Shown here piece by piece: positions 1 to 10,625 of a stretch of DNA of 64,000 nucleotides (position 1 is the first letter of the stretch; each line of letters opens with the position of its first letter). Source of the stretch: an uncultured Desulfovibrio sp. (GTDB lineage: Bacteria > Desulfobacterota > Desulfovibrionia > Desulfovibrionales > Desulfovibrionaceae); contig CAJXRQ010000011.1 of assembly GCA_913060505.1 (NCBI GenBank), positions 1 through 64,000 on the forward strand. The letters are read 5' to 3'. The notes beneath the pieces were generated by a model. The model saw only the letters and a program-made list of their open reading frames with translations. It searched no databases and had not been told where the DNA came from. A program made the position numbers and the translations under genes.

Positions 1-3
1 AAC

Positions 4-1269
4 GTGGGCGATAAAACGGATACCCAAAGAAATCGGCTCATGGGTCTTGGCTCCAGATCCCTGAGCAAAAGCTACTACCCTGAACTGCAACAGCGGCTCA
101 AGGAGTTGGAACATTTTCGCGAGCTGCTGGACACCATTAACGACACAATCCTGTTCGTGGAAACGGACACCGGAGCCATCAGCACCGTGGTCGGGGCATC
201 GCAGGCCATGTTGGGCTGCTCCCCGGAACAGTTGGCCGGGGTACCGTTTGCCGACATATTGCCCCCGCATATTCGGAAACATGTGGACGCCCTGTTCGCC
301 AGCAAGCGGCAATTCGCGACACTGGAAGCCGAGTTGTCACCGCCCTGTTTCCAGCAACACGCGCCGCCACTGGTTGAACTGAAAATCCGAATGCCAGCTC
401 CGGAAAGCTCAAGGCCGATGATCATCGTGGCCCGGGACGTCCGGGAACGCAAACAGGCGGAAGAGGAAGCCCAACGGCACAGCCGTGAGCTGGAAGCCCG
501 AGTCCGGCAACGAACGCAGGCCCTGAAGCGGGCCAATCAGACCAAGGATGAATTCATATCCTTCATCAGCCATGAATTGCGCACGCCCATGACATCCATC
601 CTCGGCTTTGCGGCCCTGATACGCAAGAAACTGACCACATCCATTTTACCCAACGTTACCTCCAATGACAAAAAACTGAAACGTGACGAACAAAGAGTGC
701 TGGAAAACCTTGATATCATCCTTCAAGAAGGCGACCGGTTAACCACTCTGGTCAACGACACGCTGGATCTGGCCAAACATGAGGCCGAGCGCATCGAATA
801 CAGCATGCGCACCGGCTCCATCGCTCCGATCATTGAACAGGCCCTGAACGCGGGGCAGGGGTTGTTCGACACTACAGGTATTGCCGTACAGGCCCATATT
901 GACGACAAACTCCCACCGATATCCGGCGATACGAACCGGCTGGTTCAAGTGTTGCTGAACCTGCTGTCCAATGCGGTCAAATATTCAGGAAAAAACAGTA
1001 CCGTGCACGTTCGGGCCCGGACGGCAGGAACCTATGTGCTCGTCAGCGTGGAAGATTCTGGCGCGGGGATCACCCCGGACATGCTGGAAGCCATTTTCGA
1101 CAAATTCACGCAGGCTGGGGCCGCGCAAGAGGGAAGCAACAAGGGAACGGGCTTGGGCCTGCCCATTTGCAGACACATTGTCGCCGCCCATGGCGGTCAC
1201 ATATGGGCAGAAAGTGAACCCGGCAAGGGAAGCGTATTTACTTTTTCCCTGCCTGCGGCCCGGGGCTGA
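4..1269 (+). CDS. PAS-domain sensor histidine kinase (5' end may lie outside window)
   Basis: HisKA motif FISFISHELRTPMTSILGF; HATPase N/G boxes (LLNLLSNAVKYS, DSGAGI, GTGLGLPIC); N-terminal PAS. Confidence 0.9.
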   Translation: MGDKTDTQRNRLMGLGSRSLSKSYYPELQQRLKELEHFRELLDTINDTILFVETDTGAISTVVGASQAMLGCSPEQLAGVPFADILPPHIRKHVDALFASKRQFATLEAELSPPCFQQHAPPLVELKIRMPAPESSRPMIIVARDVRERKQAEEEAQRHSRELEARVRQRTQALKRANQTKDEFISFISHELRTPMTSILGFAALIRKKLTTSILPNVTSNDKKLKRDEQRVLENLDIILQEGDRLTTLVNDTLDLAKHEAERIEYSMRTGSIAPIIEQALNAGQGLFDTTGIAVQAHIDDKLPPISGDTNRLVQVLLNLLSNAVKYSGKNSTVHVRARTAGTYVLVSVEDSGAGITPDMLEAIFDKFTQAGAAQEGSNKGTGLGLPICRHIVAAHGGHIWAESEPGKGSVFTFSLPAARG

Positions 1270-1332
1270 CCTTCCCTGTCTACAACAAACCGCAACAAAC
1301 AACACAACCAAGTGTGATCTACCCCCTGCCAT

Positions 1333-2094
1333 TTAAAAACGGAAAAGGTAGCGGCGCGCAATAGTATTGTACGTACCGTCCCGGTACATGGATAACAGGG
1401 CATCGCCAAGACGGTTGGCAATCGATTCCATTCCTTTGACCTTTGCTGCACGGGAAAACGCAATATGGGCCGGACGCTGCAGCCGAAGCATTTTCGGCAA
1501 TGAAACCACGGTGCTGGTCATACCCATACGGCTGAGATGGTAATGCGTGGAGTCCACCTGCCCGGCAAAGGCATCTATTTCCCCCTTGAGCAATGCGCCG
1601 ACACAAGCGGCTTCCCCCTTGTAGGGCCGTCCGGTGAAAATGCCTTTTTTCCAAGCGTCATGGAAATCTTCACTCAAGGCAAAGCCGCCAGCAGCACCGA
1701 TACGCTTGCCTTGCAGATCCTCCCATGACCGAAAAACAAGGTCACTACCCACACGGGTGAACAAGGCATAGTCACTGTAGTGCATGGCGGCCTGATCCAC
1801 GAACCATGCACAAGCCTCCCACTCCGGCGTCCTGAACAGGGAAAAGGCCCCCTGGCATTCTCCTCTCTTGAAACGGCGCAGGAGTTCATCCCACGGCACC
1901 AATTCAAGGGAATATTCCACCCCGGCCCGCTTGCACGCTTCGGAAAAAACTTCAACATCTATTCCGGCAGGCTTTCCGTCCTGCATCATGGAATACGGGG
2001 CGAAATCCCTGTCGGACAAAAAACTGAGCGGAGCGGCCAGGGCGGTACCGGCTCCCAACGCCATGAGCAAAAAGATCAGCAGCAGTCGTTTCAT
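1333..2094 (-). CDS. Transporter substrate-binding protein (SBP_bac_3-like), secreted
   Basis: Signal peptide MKRLLLIFLLMALGAGTALA; SBP_bac_3-like body (FAPYSM..GKPAGIDVEVF, LQGKRIGAAGG). Confidence 0.8.
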   Translation of the reverse strand: MKRLLLIFLLMALGAGTALAAPLSFLSDRDFAPYSMMQDGKPAGIDVEVFSEACKRAGVEYSLELVPWDELLRRFKRGECQGAFSLFRTPEWEACAWFVDQAAMHYSDYALFTRVGSDLVFRSWEDLQGKRIGAAGGFALSEDFHDAWKKGIFTGRPYKGEAACVGALLKGEIDAFAGQVDSTHYHLSRMGMTSTVVSLPKMLRLQRPAHIAFSRAAKVKGMESIANRLGDALLSMYRDGTYNTIARRYLFRF

Positions 2095-2253
2095 GAATCA
2101 CTCCAAATGGTTGTGGGCGGGCGCAGACTGTATGCCAAAGTACATGGCAAACAAATCCGACACAAGGGGTACCTGCCTGTTTTTTCCCTGTGATCCAAAA
2201 AAAAGACATGCGCGGAGAATGATCTTGACGCAAATCCATGCTAAACAACCGCC

Positions 2254-5200
2254 ATGGGCGATCAACAACGAAAACAGACCGGGAACAAGGCACGCATACT
2301 CATCATCGACGATGACGAGCGCTATGCTGATCTTGTCAGCCTTCATCTCCAGAAATCGGGTCACGAAGCGTTTGTCGCGCTTGATGGCGGACCGGGGCTG
2401 GAGCTGTTCCGCATAAAAAAGCCCGATGCCGTGCTCGTGGACCTTCGCATGCCCGGATTGGACGGTATCCACGTTGTAGAGGCCATTGCCCAGGAATCGC
2501 CGGAAACGGCACTTATTGTCCTTTCCGGCGAAGGTTCTCTTGAAGACGCTGTCAAGGCTGTACGGCTGGGAGCATGGGATTACATCATAAAAAACGAAAC
2601 CGTACGCGCCGAGATTTCGGAATCACTTGACAAGGGGTTGCAGCGGGCAAATCTGCTGCATGAAGCCCAACGGCAGCATCAGGAACTGCATCGTCTGGCT
2701 GAGGATCGGGCAGACAAGCTTGCCCAGGTCAATGAACGCCTCAAACAGGAAATTCGCGAACGCAAGAAAGCCGAAGATGCCCAGCGCCAACAGGCCGAAT
2801 TTCTGCAAACGGTCCTCGACGTGCTGCCGCACCCGGTGTTCATCAAAAACGTGAACGGCCAATATACCGGCTGCAACAAACGCTTCGGGGAAGTGTTCGG
2901 CCGAGATCGTAAAGAAATCATCGGCGCTACCGCGCATGATCTCCTTGATGCCGAAACCGCACAGTTCTTTAGCGATAAAGACAGACAACTGCTCGAATCC
3001 AGAAAGATGCAGGAATACGAGTATGTCATGGATACCCCCAGTGACCGGGCCTACATGCTGATGCGCAAGGCCGCCTACGGCTGCGAGGACGCCCCCGAAG
3101 GCATCGTCGGCATTATGACGGATATTACCGAAATCAAGCGCGTGGAAAGGCAGTTGCGCGAAAACGAACGCTGGCTCAGGAACCTGCTGGATATTTCCCC
3201 CCTGCCGGTCATCATCACGGAAAAAGCCACACACCAGATCCTTTTTGCCAACCAGAGCTGTTGCCGCGCTCTGGAGGCCGAAACCCTTGAAGGAAGGATT
3301 ACCTCGGACTTTTTTATCTTCCCGGAAGAACGGGACAGGAAAATCGAGAACATTGAATCCGGCACCCCGCTCCGCAATATCGAATTTTTCATGAAAACCG
3401 AAAAAGGGCGGGAGATATGGATCGAAGCATCGGTGCTGCTCATCGAATACGATAACAAGCCCGCCACGTTCGCATCGTTCATGGACGTAACCGAACACAA
3501 ACGCATGGTAGACACGCTGAGCCGTTATAAATTCATCGCCAACGCGGCCCAGGACCACATGACACTGGTTAACCGGGACTATGAATATGTGGCCGTAAAC
3601 CAGGCATACGTGGACAGGCATGGCGGAACCGCCGACGACATTCTCGGCAAGACGGTCGGAGAGATTTGGGGCAAGAATTTATTCAACACTTCGATCCGCC
3701 GCCATCTGGAAGACTGCTTCACCAACGGACGCGAGGTCTCTTACCGGGCGTGGATTCCCTTTTTCAGCCAAAAGGAACGCTACTTCGAAGTTCGCCTTTA
3801 TCCATACAAAAACGAAGAAGGTGAAACCACACACGCCGTTGTCGTCAGCCGCGACATCACCGAGGAAGCATTGGCCCAGGCCCGTATTATGGAAAGTCGC
3901 GAGCACTTCCGTGCCATTTTCAGCAACTCCATCGATCCTATCGTCCTCTTTGACCCGCAGATGTCCATCACGGACCTCAACCCTGCCGCACAGGAAGTCT
4001 TCAGCCTGACGCGGGAGCAGGCCAAAGGGCACGACATTCGCGTTCTGGGTCTGGATGATGATGCGCATGACCGCTTCAGACAGGCTTGCAGACCGTTTCT
4101 GGACCGCACGGGATCATGGATCGGGGAATGGGAGTTCATCACCAACCACAAACAAATCATCCTTGCCGAAATTTCCATCTCCATCATGCCCAAACGGCCC
4201 GGAGGCCCCCCGGCAGGCTATGCGGCCATCATGCGCGACATCTCGGACCGCAAGGCTGCGGAACGCATGTTGCGGGAAACCCTCGATGAAATGGAAGCCC
4301 TGTACCAGAACACAGTCATCGGCATCGCCATGACCCGGCATCATCGCATTGTGCGCATCAATGACCGGGGCGCGGAAATTTTCGGGCATGTTCCCGAAGC
4401 CCTGCTGGGAAAACCCATATCCCAACTCTTCCCCAGAGAAACAGAATATAACGAGTATCGCCAGGAATGCCGTTCATCCGTCGCAGCAACGGGGCAGTTC
4501 GCGGTGGAACACTCATTCATCCGCCCGGACGGAACAGCTTTCTGGTGCCATTTCTACGCAAAGCCCGTGGACCCGGAAGACTTTGAGCAGGGACTGATCT
4601 GGACATATATCGACACCACCGAACGCCGCTACAACCAATCGGTGGCGGAATTGCTGTACCAGATATCCAACGCGGTAAGCCTGACAACGGACCTCGACGC
4701 CCTGTACCGGCGCATCAACGACGCCCTGAACCAGCACATAGACGCCCGTAACTTTTTCATCGCCTTGCTCAGCACGGACCGCAAAACGCTGATTTTCGAA
4801 TATTTCAACGACCAAAAGGAACAGTGCCTGGGGAAGGCTTTTGACATGGATGACCGAAAAATCGCCAGCATGTCCGCCCATGTAATACGCCTGGGACGTC
4901 CCCTGTTCATCTCCAATACGGAAAAACCGGAAGAGGCATCCGGCAGCAAGGAGCAGGGTCCGGAATTCATGACCCGCAAGGAATTCATGGAACTGTACGG
5001 GGTGGATGAAAATCACATGCTCGGATATCCCTCAAAAGTCTGGCTGGGGGTTCCCCTTATCGTTGGGGGCAAGCCTATCGGCGTCATGGCCGTCCAGCAC
5101 TATGAGAATGCCCGGCATTATTCCAACCGTGATATTGACCTGCTCATTGCCGTTTCCGAACAAACCGCGCTGGCGATCGAACGCAAGACCAATGAACAGG

Positions 5201-6369
5201 CTCTCAGGGAAGCCAAGATGCTGGCCGAAGCCGCCAACGAGACCAAAGGCGAATTCCTTGCCAATATGAGTCATGAAATACGAACGCCCCTCAACGGCGT
5301 GCTGGGAATGCTGCAACTCTGCCAGACTACCACGCTGGACGAAGAACAAAGCGACTACGTACAGACTGCCCTGACCTCCGGGCGAGGGCTGCTCTCCATC
5401 ATCAACGACATTCTGGACTTCACCAAGATTGAGGCCGGTAAGCTGGACGTGATCCGTGAGCGCTTCAACGTCTACAACGTGGTGGAAGACGTACTGCAAA
5501 CCTTCCGGACACAGGCTGCATCCAAGGCCCTCAATCTTTCCTGTGTCATCGAACCGGATATTCCCGCTCCGCTCATGGGCGGCAAGGGACGCCTGCGCCA
5601 GATCCTCTTCAACCTCGTGGGTAACGCCATGAAGTTCACGGAACACGGTTCCATTTCGGTCAGCGTTTCCGTGCTACACTCCGGGACCAACGCAACAAAG
5701 GCCCGGCTGCTTTTCATTGTATCGGACACGGGTATCGGAATCCCTGCGGAAAAGCTTGATCTTATCTTCGAACCCTTTACTCAGGTGGACGGCTCCACCA
5801 TGCGCCGCCATCAGGGCACAGGACTGGGACTTGGCATCGTCAAACGGCTCATCGGCCTGCTTGGAGGCTCCATGGCCATGGACAGCGAGCTGGGCAAAGG
5901 CACCGACATTTATCTCTCCATCCCCTTTGACCGCGAATCGGTATCAATGGCCAATCCCATTCCCGGCAGCATTGAGGATACCCGAAGCGGCCTTCGTATT
6001 CTTGTTGTGGAAGACAATCGCATCAACCGGTTATTCGCCGCACGCATGTTCGGGAAACTGGGCCATGTTGCCGAGACCGCCTGCAACGGGGAAGAAGCGC
6101 TCGAACTCTTGAAAAAACGTTCATACGACATCGTGTTCATGGACGTTCAGATGCCCGGAATGGACGGTGTTGAAGCCACCCGGCAAATCCGCAACGCAAC
6201 ACCCGGCGCCGCAATGGATCCGAATATACCGATCGTGGCCATGACAGCACATGCGATGCGCGGCAACAGGGAACAGTTTCTGGCCGCAGGAATGGACGAA
6301 TACATTGCAAAACCCATCGAAATAGAAGAAGTTCAAGCCGTTCTTCATCAACTTTTCCCCAAGGCATGA
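2254..6369 (+). CDS. Hybrid sensor histidine kinase: N-terminal REC, multiple PAS, GAF, HisKA, HATPase, C-terminal REC
   Basis: N-terminal receiver ([14 protein letters not shown]...[11 protein letters not shown]); several PAS repeats; GAF region; [20 protein letters not shown]-terminal receiver ([12 protein letters not shown]...[11 protein letters not shown]). Confidence 0.93.
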   Translation: MGDQQRKQTGNKARILIIDDDERYADLVSLHLQKSGHEAFVALDGGPGLELFRIKKPDAVLVDLRMPGLDGIHVVEAIAQESPETALIVLSGEGSLEDAVKAVRLGAWDYIIKNETVRAEISESLDKGLQRANLLHEAQRQHQELHRLAEDRADKLAQVNERLKQEIRERKKAEDAQRQQAEFLQTVLDVLPHPVFIKNVNGQYTGCNKRFGEVFGRDRKEIIGATAHDLLDAETAQFFSDKDRQLLESRKMQEYEYVMDTPSDRAYMLMRKAAYGCEDAPEGIVGIMTDITEIKRVERQLRENERWLRNLLDISPLPVIITEKATHQILFANQSCCRALEAETLEGRITSDFFIFPEERDRKIENIESGTPLRNIEFFMKTEKGREIWIEASVLLIEYDNKPATFASFMDVTEHKRMVDTLSRYKFIANAAQDHMTLVNRDYEYVAVNQAYVDRHGGTADDILGKTVGEIWGKNLFNTSIRRHLEDCFTNGREVSYRAWIPFFSQKERYFEVRLYPYKNEEGETTHAVVVSRDITEEALAQARIMESREHFRAIFSNSIDPIVLFDPQMSITDLNPAAQEVFSLTREQAKGHDIRVLGLDDDAHDRFRQACRPFLDRTGSWIGEWEFITNHKQIILAEISISIMPKRPGGPPAGYAAIMRDISDRKAAERMLRETLDEMEALYQNTVIGIAMTRHHRIVRINDRGAEIFGHVPEALLGKPISQLFPRETEYNEYRQECRSSVAATGQFAVEHSFIRPDGTAFWCHFYAKPVDPEDFEQGLIWTYIDTTERRYNQSVAELLYQISNAVSLTTDLDALYRRINDALNQHIDARNFFIALLSTDRKTLIFEYFNDQKEQCLGKAFDMDDRKIASMSAHVIRLGRPLFISNTEKPEEASGSKEQGPEFMTRKEFMELYGVDENHMLGYPSKVWLGVPLIVGGKPIGVMAVQHYENARHYSNRDIDLLIAVSEQTALAIERKTNEQALREAKMLAEAANETKGEFLANMSHEIRTPLNGVLGMLQLCQTTTLDEEQSDYVQTALTSGRGLLSIINDILDFTKIEAGKLDVIRERFNVYNVVEDVLQTFRTQAASKALNLSCVIEPDIPAPLMGGKGRLRQILFNLVGNAMKFTEHGSISVSVSVLHSGTNATKARLLFIVSDTGIGIPAEKLDLIFEPFTQVDGSTMRRHQGTGLGLGIVKRLIGLLGGSMAMDSELGKGTDIYLSIPFDRESVSMANPIPGSIEDTRSGLRILVVEDNRINRLFAARMFGKLGHVAETACNGEEALELLKKRSYDIVFMDVQMPGMDGVEATRQIRNATPGAAMDPNIPIVAMTAHAMRGNREQFLAAGMDEYIAKPIEIEEVQAVLHQLFPKA

Positions 6370-7190
6370 CCTCCATGAGTCGAAAACGAGTCTCCATCGT
6401 CATTCCCAATTACAACTACGGACGATTTCTGCCCCGCATTGCCCTGAGCCTCACCAACCAGACCATTGGCGTGGATGTGTGTGAAATCATTTTTGTGGAT
6501 GACGGCAGTACCGATGAATCCATGGACAGGCTGGCCTGTCTGGAAGAATTGCCGAGTGCCGGATTTCGCGTGGTGGAACTGGAGCATACGGGCAGCCCGG
6601 CCACGGTTCGCAACACAGGCCTGCAATTGGCAGAGGCTCCGTATGCCGTATGCCTCGACCCGGACGATCTTCCCTCGCCGGAATGGCTGGCAGCCTGTGT
6701 AGCCACCATGGAAGAGCAACCGAAAACAGGATTGGTATATACGCATTTTATCCGCTCTCAGGACGGTGACTGTCGCCGCATGGAACTGCCCGAATACAGC
6801 CACGAGGAGCTGGCTACACGCAACATCCTGCCGCCGGCACCGGTTATGCGCCGGAAAGTGTTCGAAGCATCGGACGGTTTCCGGGACAACACGGATTACG
6901 AAATATGGGACTTCGGCGTTCAGGCTGCCCTGAACGGCTTTGGCTTCACCCTTTTGAACGCCACCTATTATGCCTATATGATCCATGGAGAAAACAGGTC
7001 ACTCAAACGTCCTCCTGAAGACGGTCCCTCAAAAGCCGCCATCGTCCGCAACAATCCGCAATTTTTCCCTGAACAGGCACAACAGTGGGCCGAAGCAGTC
7101 ATACAACACAGCAATTGGGCAGAACACTTCACCTCCGGTGTCATTCCCGATGCCACTTCTGTGGAAAAAATGTTGAAAAACAAATTCTGA
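6366..7190 (+). CDS. Family 2 glycosyltransferase
   Basis: [38 protein letters not shown] overlap with preceding gene. Confidence 0.85.
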   Translation: MTSMSRKRVSIVIPNYNYGRFLPRIALSLTNQTIGVDVCEIIFVDDGSTDESMDRLACLEELPSAGFRVVELEHTGSPATVRNTGLQLAEAPYAVCLDPDDLPSPEWLAACVATMEEQPKTGLVYTHFIRSQDGDCRRMELPEYSHEELATRNILPPAPVMRRKVFEASDGFRDNTDYEIWDFGVQAALNGFGFTLLNATYYAYMIHGENRSLKRPPEDGPSKAAIVRNNPQFFPEQAQQWAEAVIQHSNWAEHFTSGVIPDATSVEKMLKNKF

Positions 7191-7277
7191 CCAGTCGTCA
7201 TATGTTAGAATTGCGACAATACGGTAAAAAGAAACAAAGCTTTTCTTTATTACTGGCAATTCAACTTCTTTTGTACT

Positions 7278-8270
7278 ATGCCAACCAGCATGGAACCAAG
7301 CACGGCAATGTCTCGCCCGGTTTCGTATTTTCCGATCTCGCCCATGATGCTCTTTCCCAATGCGATGGGGAATTTTTCGGTCTACCTCTGGCAGGGAAGC
7401 GACTTTGTCCTGTACACCCGTTCCGGCCAAATATTTACGGAAATACACCGAACAAAGCTCTATAATAACGGCGTCAAGGAAATATACGTCCAAAGCGACG
7501 ACAGGCCCAATTACGAAAAATATATCGAGGACAACCTCGGCCCGATCCTCACGAACGATGCCCTACCCATGGAAGACCGTTCCAAGGTTTTTTATGAGGC
7601 TTCGTCCAATGTCGTACAGACAGTCTTCAGCAGCAAACTTCCCGGAGCGCTCAGTTCCAGTTATTTCAATCGCGTAAGCTCCATTGTCGAAAGCAGCATC
7701 CGCTTTCTGGCCTCGGACAACTCCCTTTCCGCACTTGGTCCATTCATTTCACACGATTACAAGACCTACACTCACTGTATCCATGTCTTCATATTCCTGA
7801 TTTCCATCCTCAACACATACGAACTGGACGAACAGGAAATTTTTGAATGCGGCCTCGGCGCCATTCTGCATGACCTGGGCAAAACAAGAATTGCAAAAAA
7901 AATACTCAACAAACGCGGAGCACTGACTACAAAGGAACGCCGGACAATCCAGTCCCACCCCCTGCACGGCGTTTCCCTGTGCTCGCAGCTGCCCCTGAGC
8001 CAGAACACCATCAACTGCATTCTCTTCCACCATGAAAAAATGGACGGCAGCGGTTATCCTGCAGGCTTGAGCGGCAACGATATTCCCCTGCCCGTTCGCG
8101 CCATCGCCATTGCGGACATTTACGATGCCCTGACCACCGCACGCCCCTATGCGGACGCCATGCCCCCTTATGACGCGCTCAAGCTCATGCGCCATAATAT
8201 GCGCGAAGAACTGGACATGGATGTCTTCAAACGTCTTGTCGCCGTACTGGGCGGCGCAAACATGATCTGA
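7278..8270 (+). CDS. HD-GYP domain protein (canonical c-di-GMP phosphodiesterase type)
   Basis: LGAILHDLGKTRIAKKILNK and HHEKMDGSGYP motifs intact; start could be a downstream ATG. Confidence 0.88.
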   Translation: MPTSMEPSTAMSRPVSYFPISPMMLFPNAMGNFSVYLWQGSDFVLYTRSGQIFTEIHRTKLYNNGVKEIYVQSDDRPNYEKYIEDNLGPILTNDALPMEDRSKVFYEASSNVVQTVFSSKLPGALSSSYFNRVSSIVESSIRFLASDNSLSALGPFISHDYKTYTHCIHVFIFLISILNTYELDEQEIFECGLGAILHDLGKTRIAKKILNKRGALTTKERRTIQSHPLHGVSLCSQLPLSQNTINCILFHHEKMDGSGYPAGLSGNDIPLPVRAIAIADIYDALTTARPYADAMPPYDALKLMRHNMREELDMDVFKRLVAVLGGANMI

Positions 8271-8396
8271 CCCGTCCGCTCCATTGTCCACAATCCCCGA
8301 AAATCCCGAAATTATGCTTTGCCCGCAACACCGAACTTGGGCTATGATTTCATGGTCTGAAAATCCGGATGTCGAATACTCGTACACAGGCAGGGA

Positions 8397-9452
8397 ATGA
8401 TGCATACGGAAAAACGGCCGGAATATTTGGAAAAGCTTCACACAATACTTCATGAATTCAACATCACGTCCGAACAGGAATGGGTGGCCGTGGTCTTGTT
8501 CGTCCGCAACATGGTGCGCGATCTTTCGATTTTCTCGGACGAACTCAAAGGCAAGCTGCAACGCGACGTATTTGAAGTGCTTGGGTCAAAAGATCTTTCC
8601 AGGCCTCAATATGAACGCGTTGTGGACATGATCGAAGTTTTCGTGATGCACAATACGGCTACGCTGGAACTGGAAACGGCTCTGGCCGAGGAAAAGCGTT
8701 CGGCAAACGCCCTGCTTGGTGAAATGAATACCCTCATCAACATGATCCGGGGCACTCAGGAAAAGCAGCAGACATCACTCTCCAAATTCGAGGACAGAAC
8801 TGTAGGCGTTATCCGCGAAGCCGAAGACCGCTCGGTGATTCTTTCCCGTGTGCGCCAAATGTTCAAGGAGCTGGTGGCCGAATTTCAGGAAGAAACCCGT
8901 GAATGGGAAAGCCTTGCCACGGAACTGCAACGCACGGCCACGTTTGACCCTCTGCTTACCGAACTTTACAACCGCCGGGCCTTTGACGCCGCCCTGATCA
9001 AGACGGTACGCAACGGGCGCAACCAGACGCCGCCGCCAACGCTCATGATGATCGACGTGGACAAATTCAAACGGGTCAACGACGAATGGGGCCACCAATC
9101 AGGGGATGACGTGCTCAAGGCCTTGGCGCGCATCGTCAATTCCCAGTCGATCCAGTACAACGGATTTGCCGCTCGATACGGTGGCGAAGAACTGGTGGTG
9201 CTTGTCAAAGGGATGGACCAGGCCACGGCCTGCCTCAAAGCGGAAGCCATCCGGGTGGACGTGGAGCGCCACCCTGTGCCCGTGCGTCGGGACACGGATG
9301 GCCCCAGAACCCCGCTTTCATTCACGGTCAGCATAGGGGTGGCCCAGCTGAAGCCGGATTGGGGTCCGGGCGATTTACTCCGGGCTTCGGACAAAGCCCT
9401 GTACCGGGCCAAGGCCGCAGGCCGCAACAAGGTGGTAGCTCATTGGGAATAG
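8397..9452 (+). CDS. GGDEF-domain diguanylate cyclase, no predicted TM segment
   Basis: MMIDVDKFKRVNDEWGHQSGDDVL, ARYGGEELVVL, SIGVAQ, ADKALYRAKAAGRN-type C-terminus. Confidence 0.92.
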   Translation: MMHTEKRPEYLEKLHTILHEFNITSEQEWVAVVLFVRNMVRDLSIFSDELKGKLQRDVFEVLGSKDLSRPQYERVVDMIEVFVMHNTATLELETALAEEKRSANALLGEMNTLINMIRGTQEKQQTSLSKFEDRTVGVIREAEDRSVILSRVRQMFKELVAEFQEETREWESLATELQRTATFDPLLTELYNRRAFDAALIKTVRNGRNQTPPPTLMMIDVDKFKRVNDEWGHQSGDDVLKALARIVNSQSIQYNGFAARYGGEELVVLVKGMDQATACLKAEAIRVDVERHPVPVRRDTDGPRTPLSFTVSIGVAQLKPDWGPGDLLRASDKALYRAKAAGRNKVVAHWE

Positions 9453-9466
9453 TATCCGGCGTTATC

Positions 9467-10582
9467 GTGCGTAAATATCTTTTCATCACCGTTTTTCTTT
9501 TTCTGCTCAGCGGGACTCTCCCCTGTCTGGCGGCCGACGTGATGCTGCTCCACTCCGATTCACAGGGGTCATACCGCGGCAACCATGTTCGGCAGGGAGT
9601 GCTTCAGACACTACAAACCAAAGACAATTCGCTACATGTCGTAGAGTTCTGGCTTGAAGCGGACAAAAACACCAGCGAGGAACATTTCGACGACGTTGCC
9701 GAAAAGCTGGCCCAACGCCTGAAGCAGCACCCCGTACAGGGTGTCATTTGTGTTGGTGAAGCTGCGTTGGCCATGTTGCAACGATATCGTTCCCATGTGT
9801 TCGGAACAATCCCGGCCACCTTCTGTTGTGTAGAAAATTTCGAGCCGCGCATGGCCCGGGACGGCCACTGCACTGGAATCACCTCCAAACCGGGGTTGGA
9901 ACGTCTTTTTGACATTGTGCTGGCCCTGCACCCGAAGGCCCGCACTGTTGCCGTCTTTACTGACCAAACCCCGGAAAGCAGCGAGTTGCGGCGGCAAGCC
10001 CAAATCGCCTTTGAACGGCACATGGATCGCATACAGCTTGTGTTGCCCGGCTTTGAAGCAGGACGGGAAGGCGGATTGACCAAAAAACAGGCGCTGCAGA
10101 TAGCTCAGGGCATGCCGAAAAACGGATTGATTCTGATGGCCCGCTTTGTTCGTGACAACACGGACGCATATGTGCAGCAGGACGACCTGACCCGGAAGAT
10201 GGCCGAATCCGCCACGGTTCCCGTCTATGTCCTGCGCGAGGAGGACATGGCCGCGGCAACGGCCGGCGGCTTCATGGTCAATGAAATGAAACATGGGCAA
10301 CAGGCGGCCCAACAGCTGCTCAAACTCATGGCAGGGGCGTCCCTGTCCAGCCAGCCAGTGGCACGGCTTCCGCGGTATTGGCAATTCAATGCTCTGCCCA
10401 TGCAACGTGCCACCACGGATTTTGCCCAAGTCCCAAAAAATGCGGAAGTCACCGGTCTGCCCAAACAGGCACAATGGTTTCCTCTGCCACCGGGATTGGC
10501 CGCACTGGGCGGAATAGCCCTCGGGGCCCTGGTTGTTTTCCTGTTGCGCCGCAAATCAAAAGGGAAGAACAGATCTTCCTGA
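9467..10582 (+). CDS. ABC transporter substrate-binding-like periplasmic protein with C-terminal membrane anchor
   Basis: ORF trimmed to GTG start at 9467 giving signal peptide VRKYLFITVFLFLLSGTLPCLA; PBP-like body; C-terminal TM GLAALGGIALGALVVFLLRRKSKGK. Confidence 0.78.
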   Translation: MRKYLFITVFLFLLSGTLPCLAADVMLLHSDSQGSYRGNHVRQGVLQTLQTKDNSLHVVEFWLEADKNTSEEHFDDVAEKLAQRLKQHPVQGVICVGEAALAMLQRYRSHVFGTIPATFCCVENFEPRMARDGHCTGITSKPGLERLFDIVLALHPKARTVAVFTDQTPESSELRRQAQIAFERHMDRIQLVLPGFEAGREGGLTKKQALQIAQGMPKNGLILMARFVRDNTDAYVQQDDLTRKMAESATVPVYVLREEDMAAATAGGFMVNEMKHGQQAAQQLLKLMAGASLSSQPVARLPRYWQFNALPMQRATTDFAQVPKNAEVTGLPKQAQWFPLPPGLAALGGIALGALVVFLLRRKSKGKNRSS

Positions 10583-10625
10583 GGTTGCCCCCCAAGCGGT
10601 CTGTCCTTCCCCTGCATAAGTAGGA

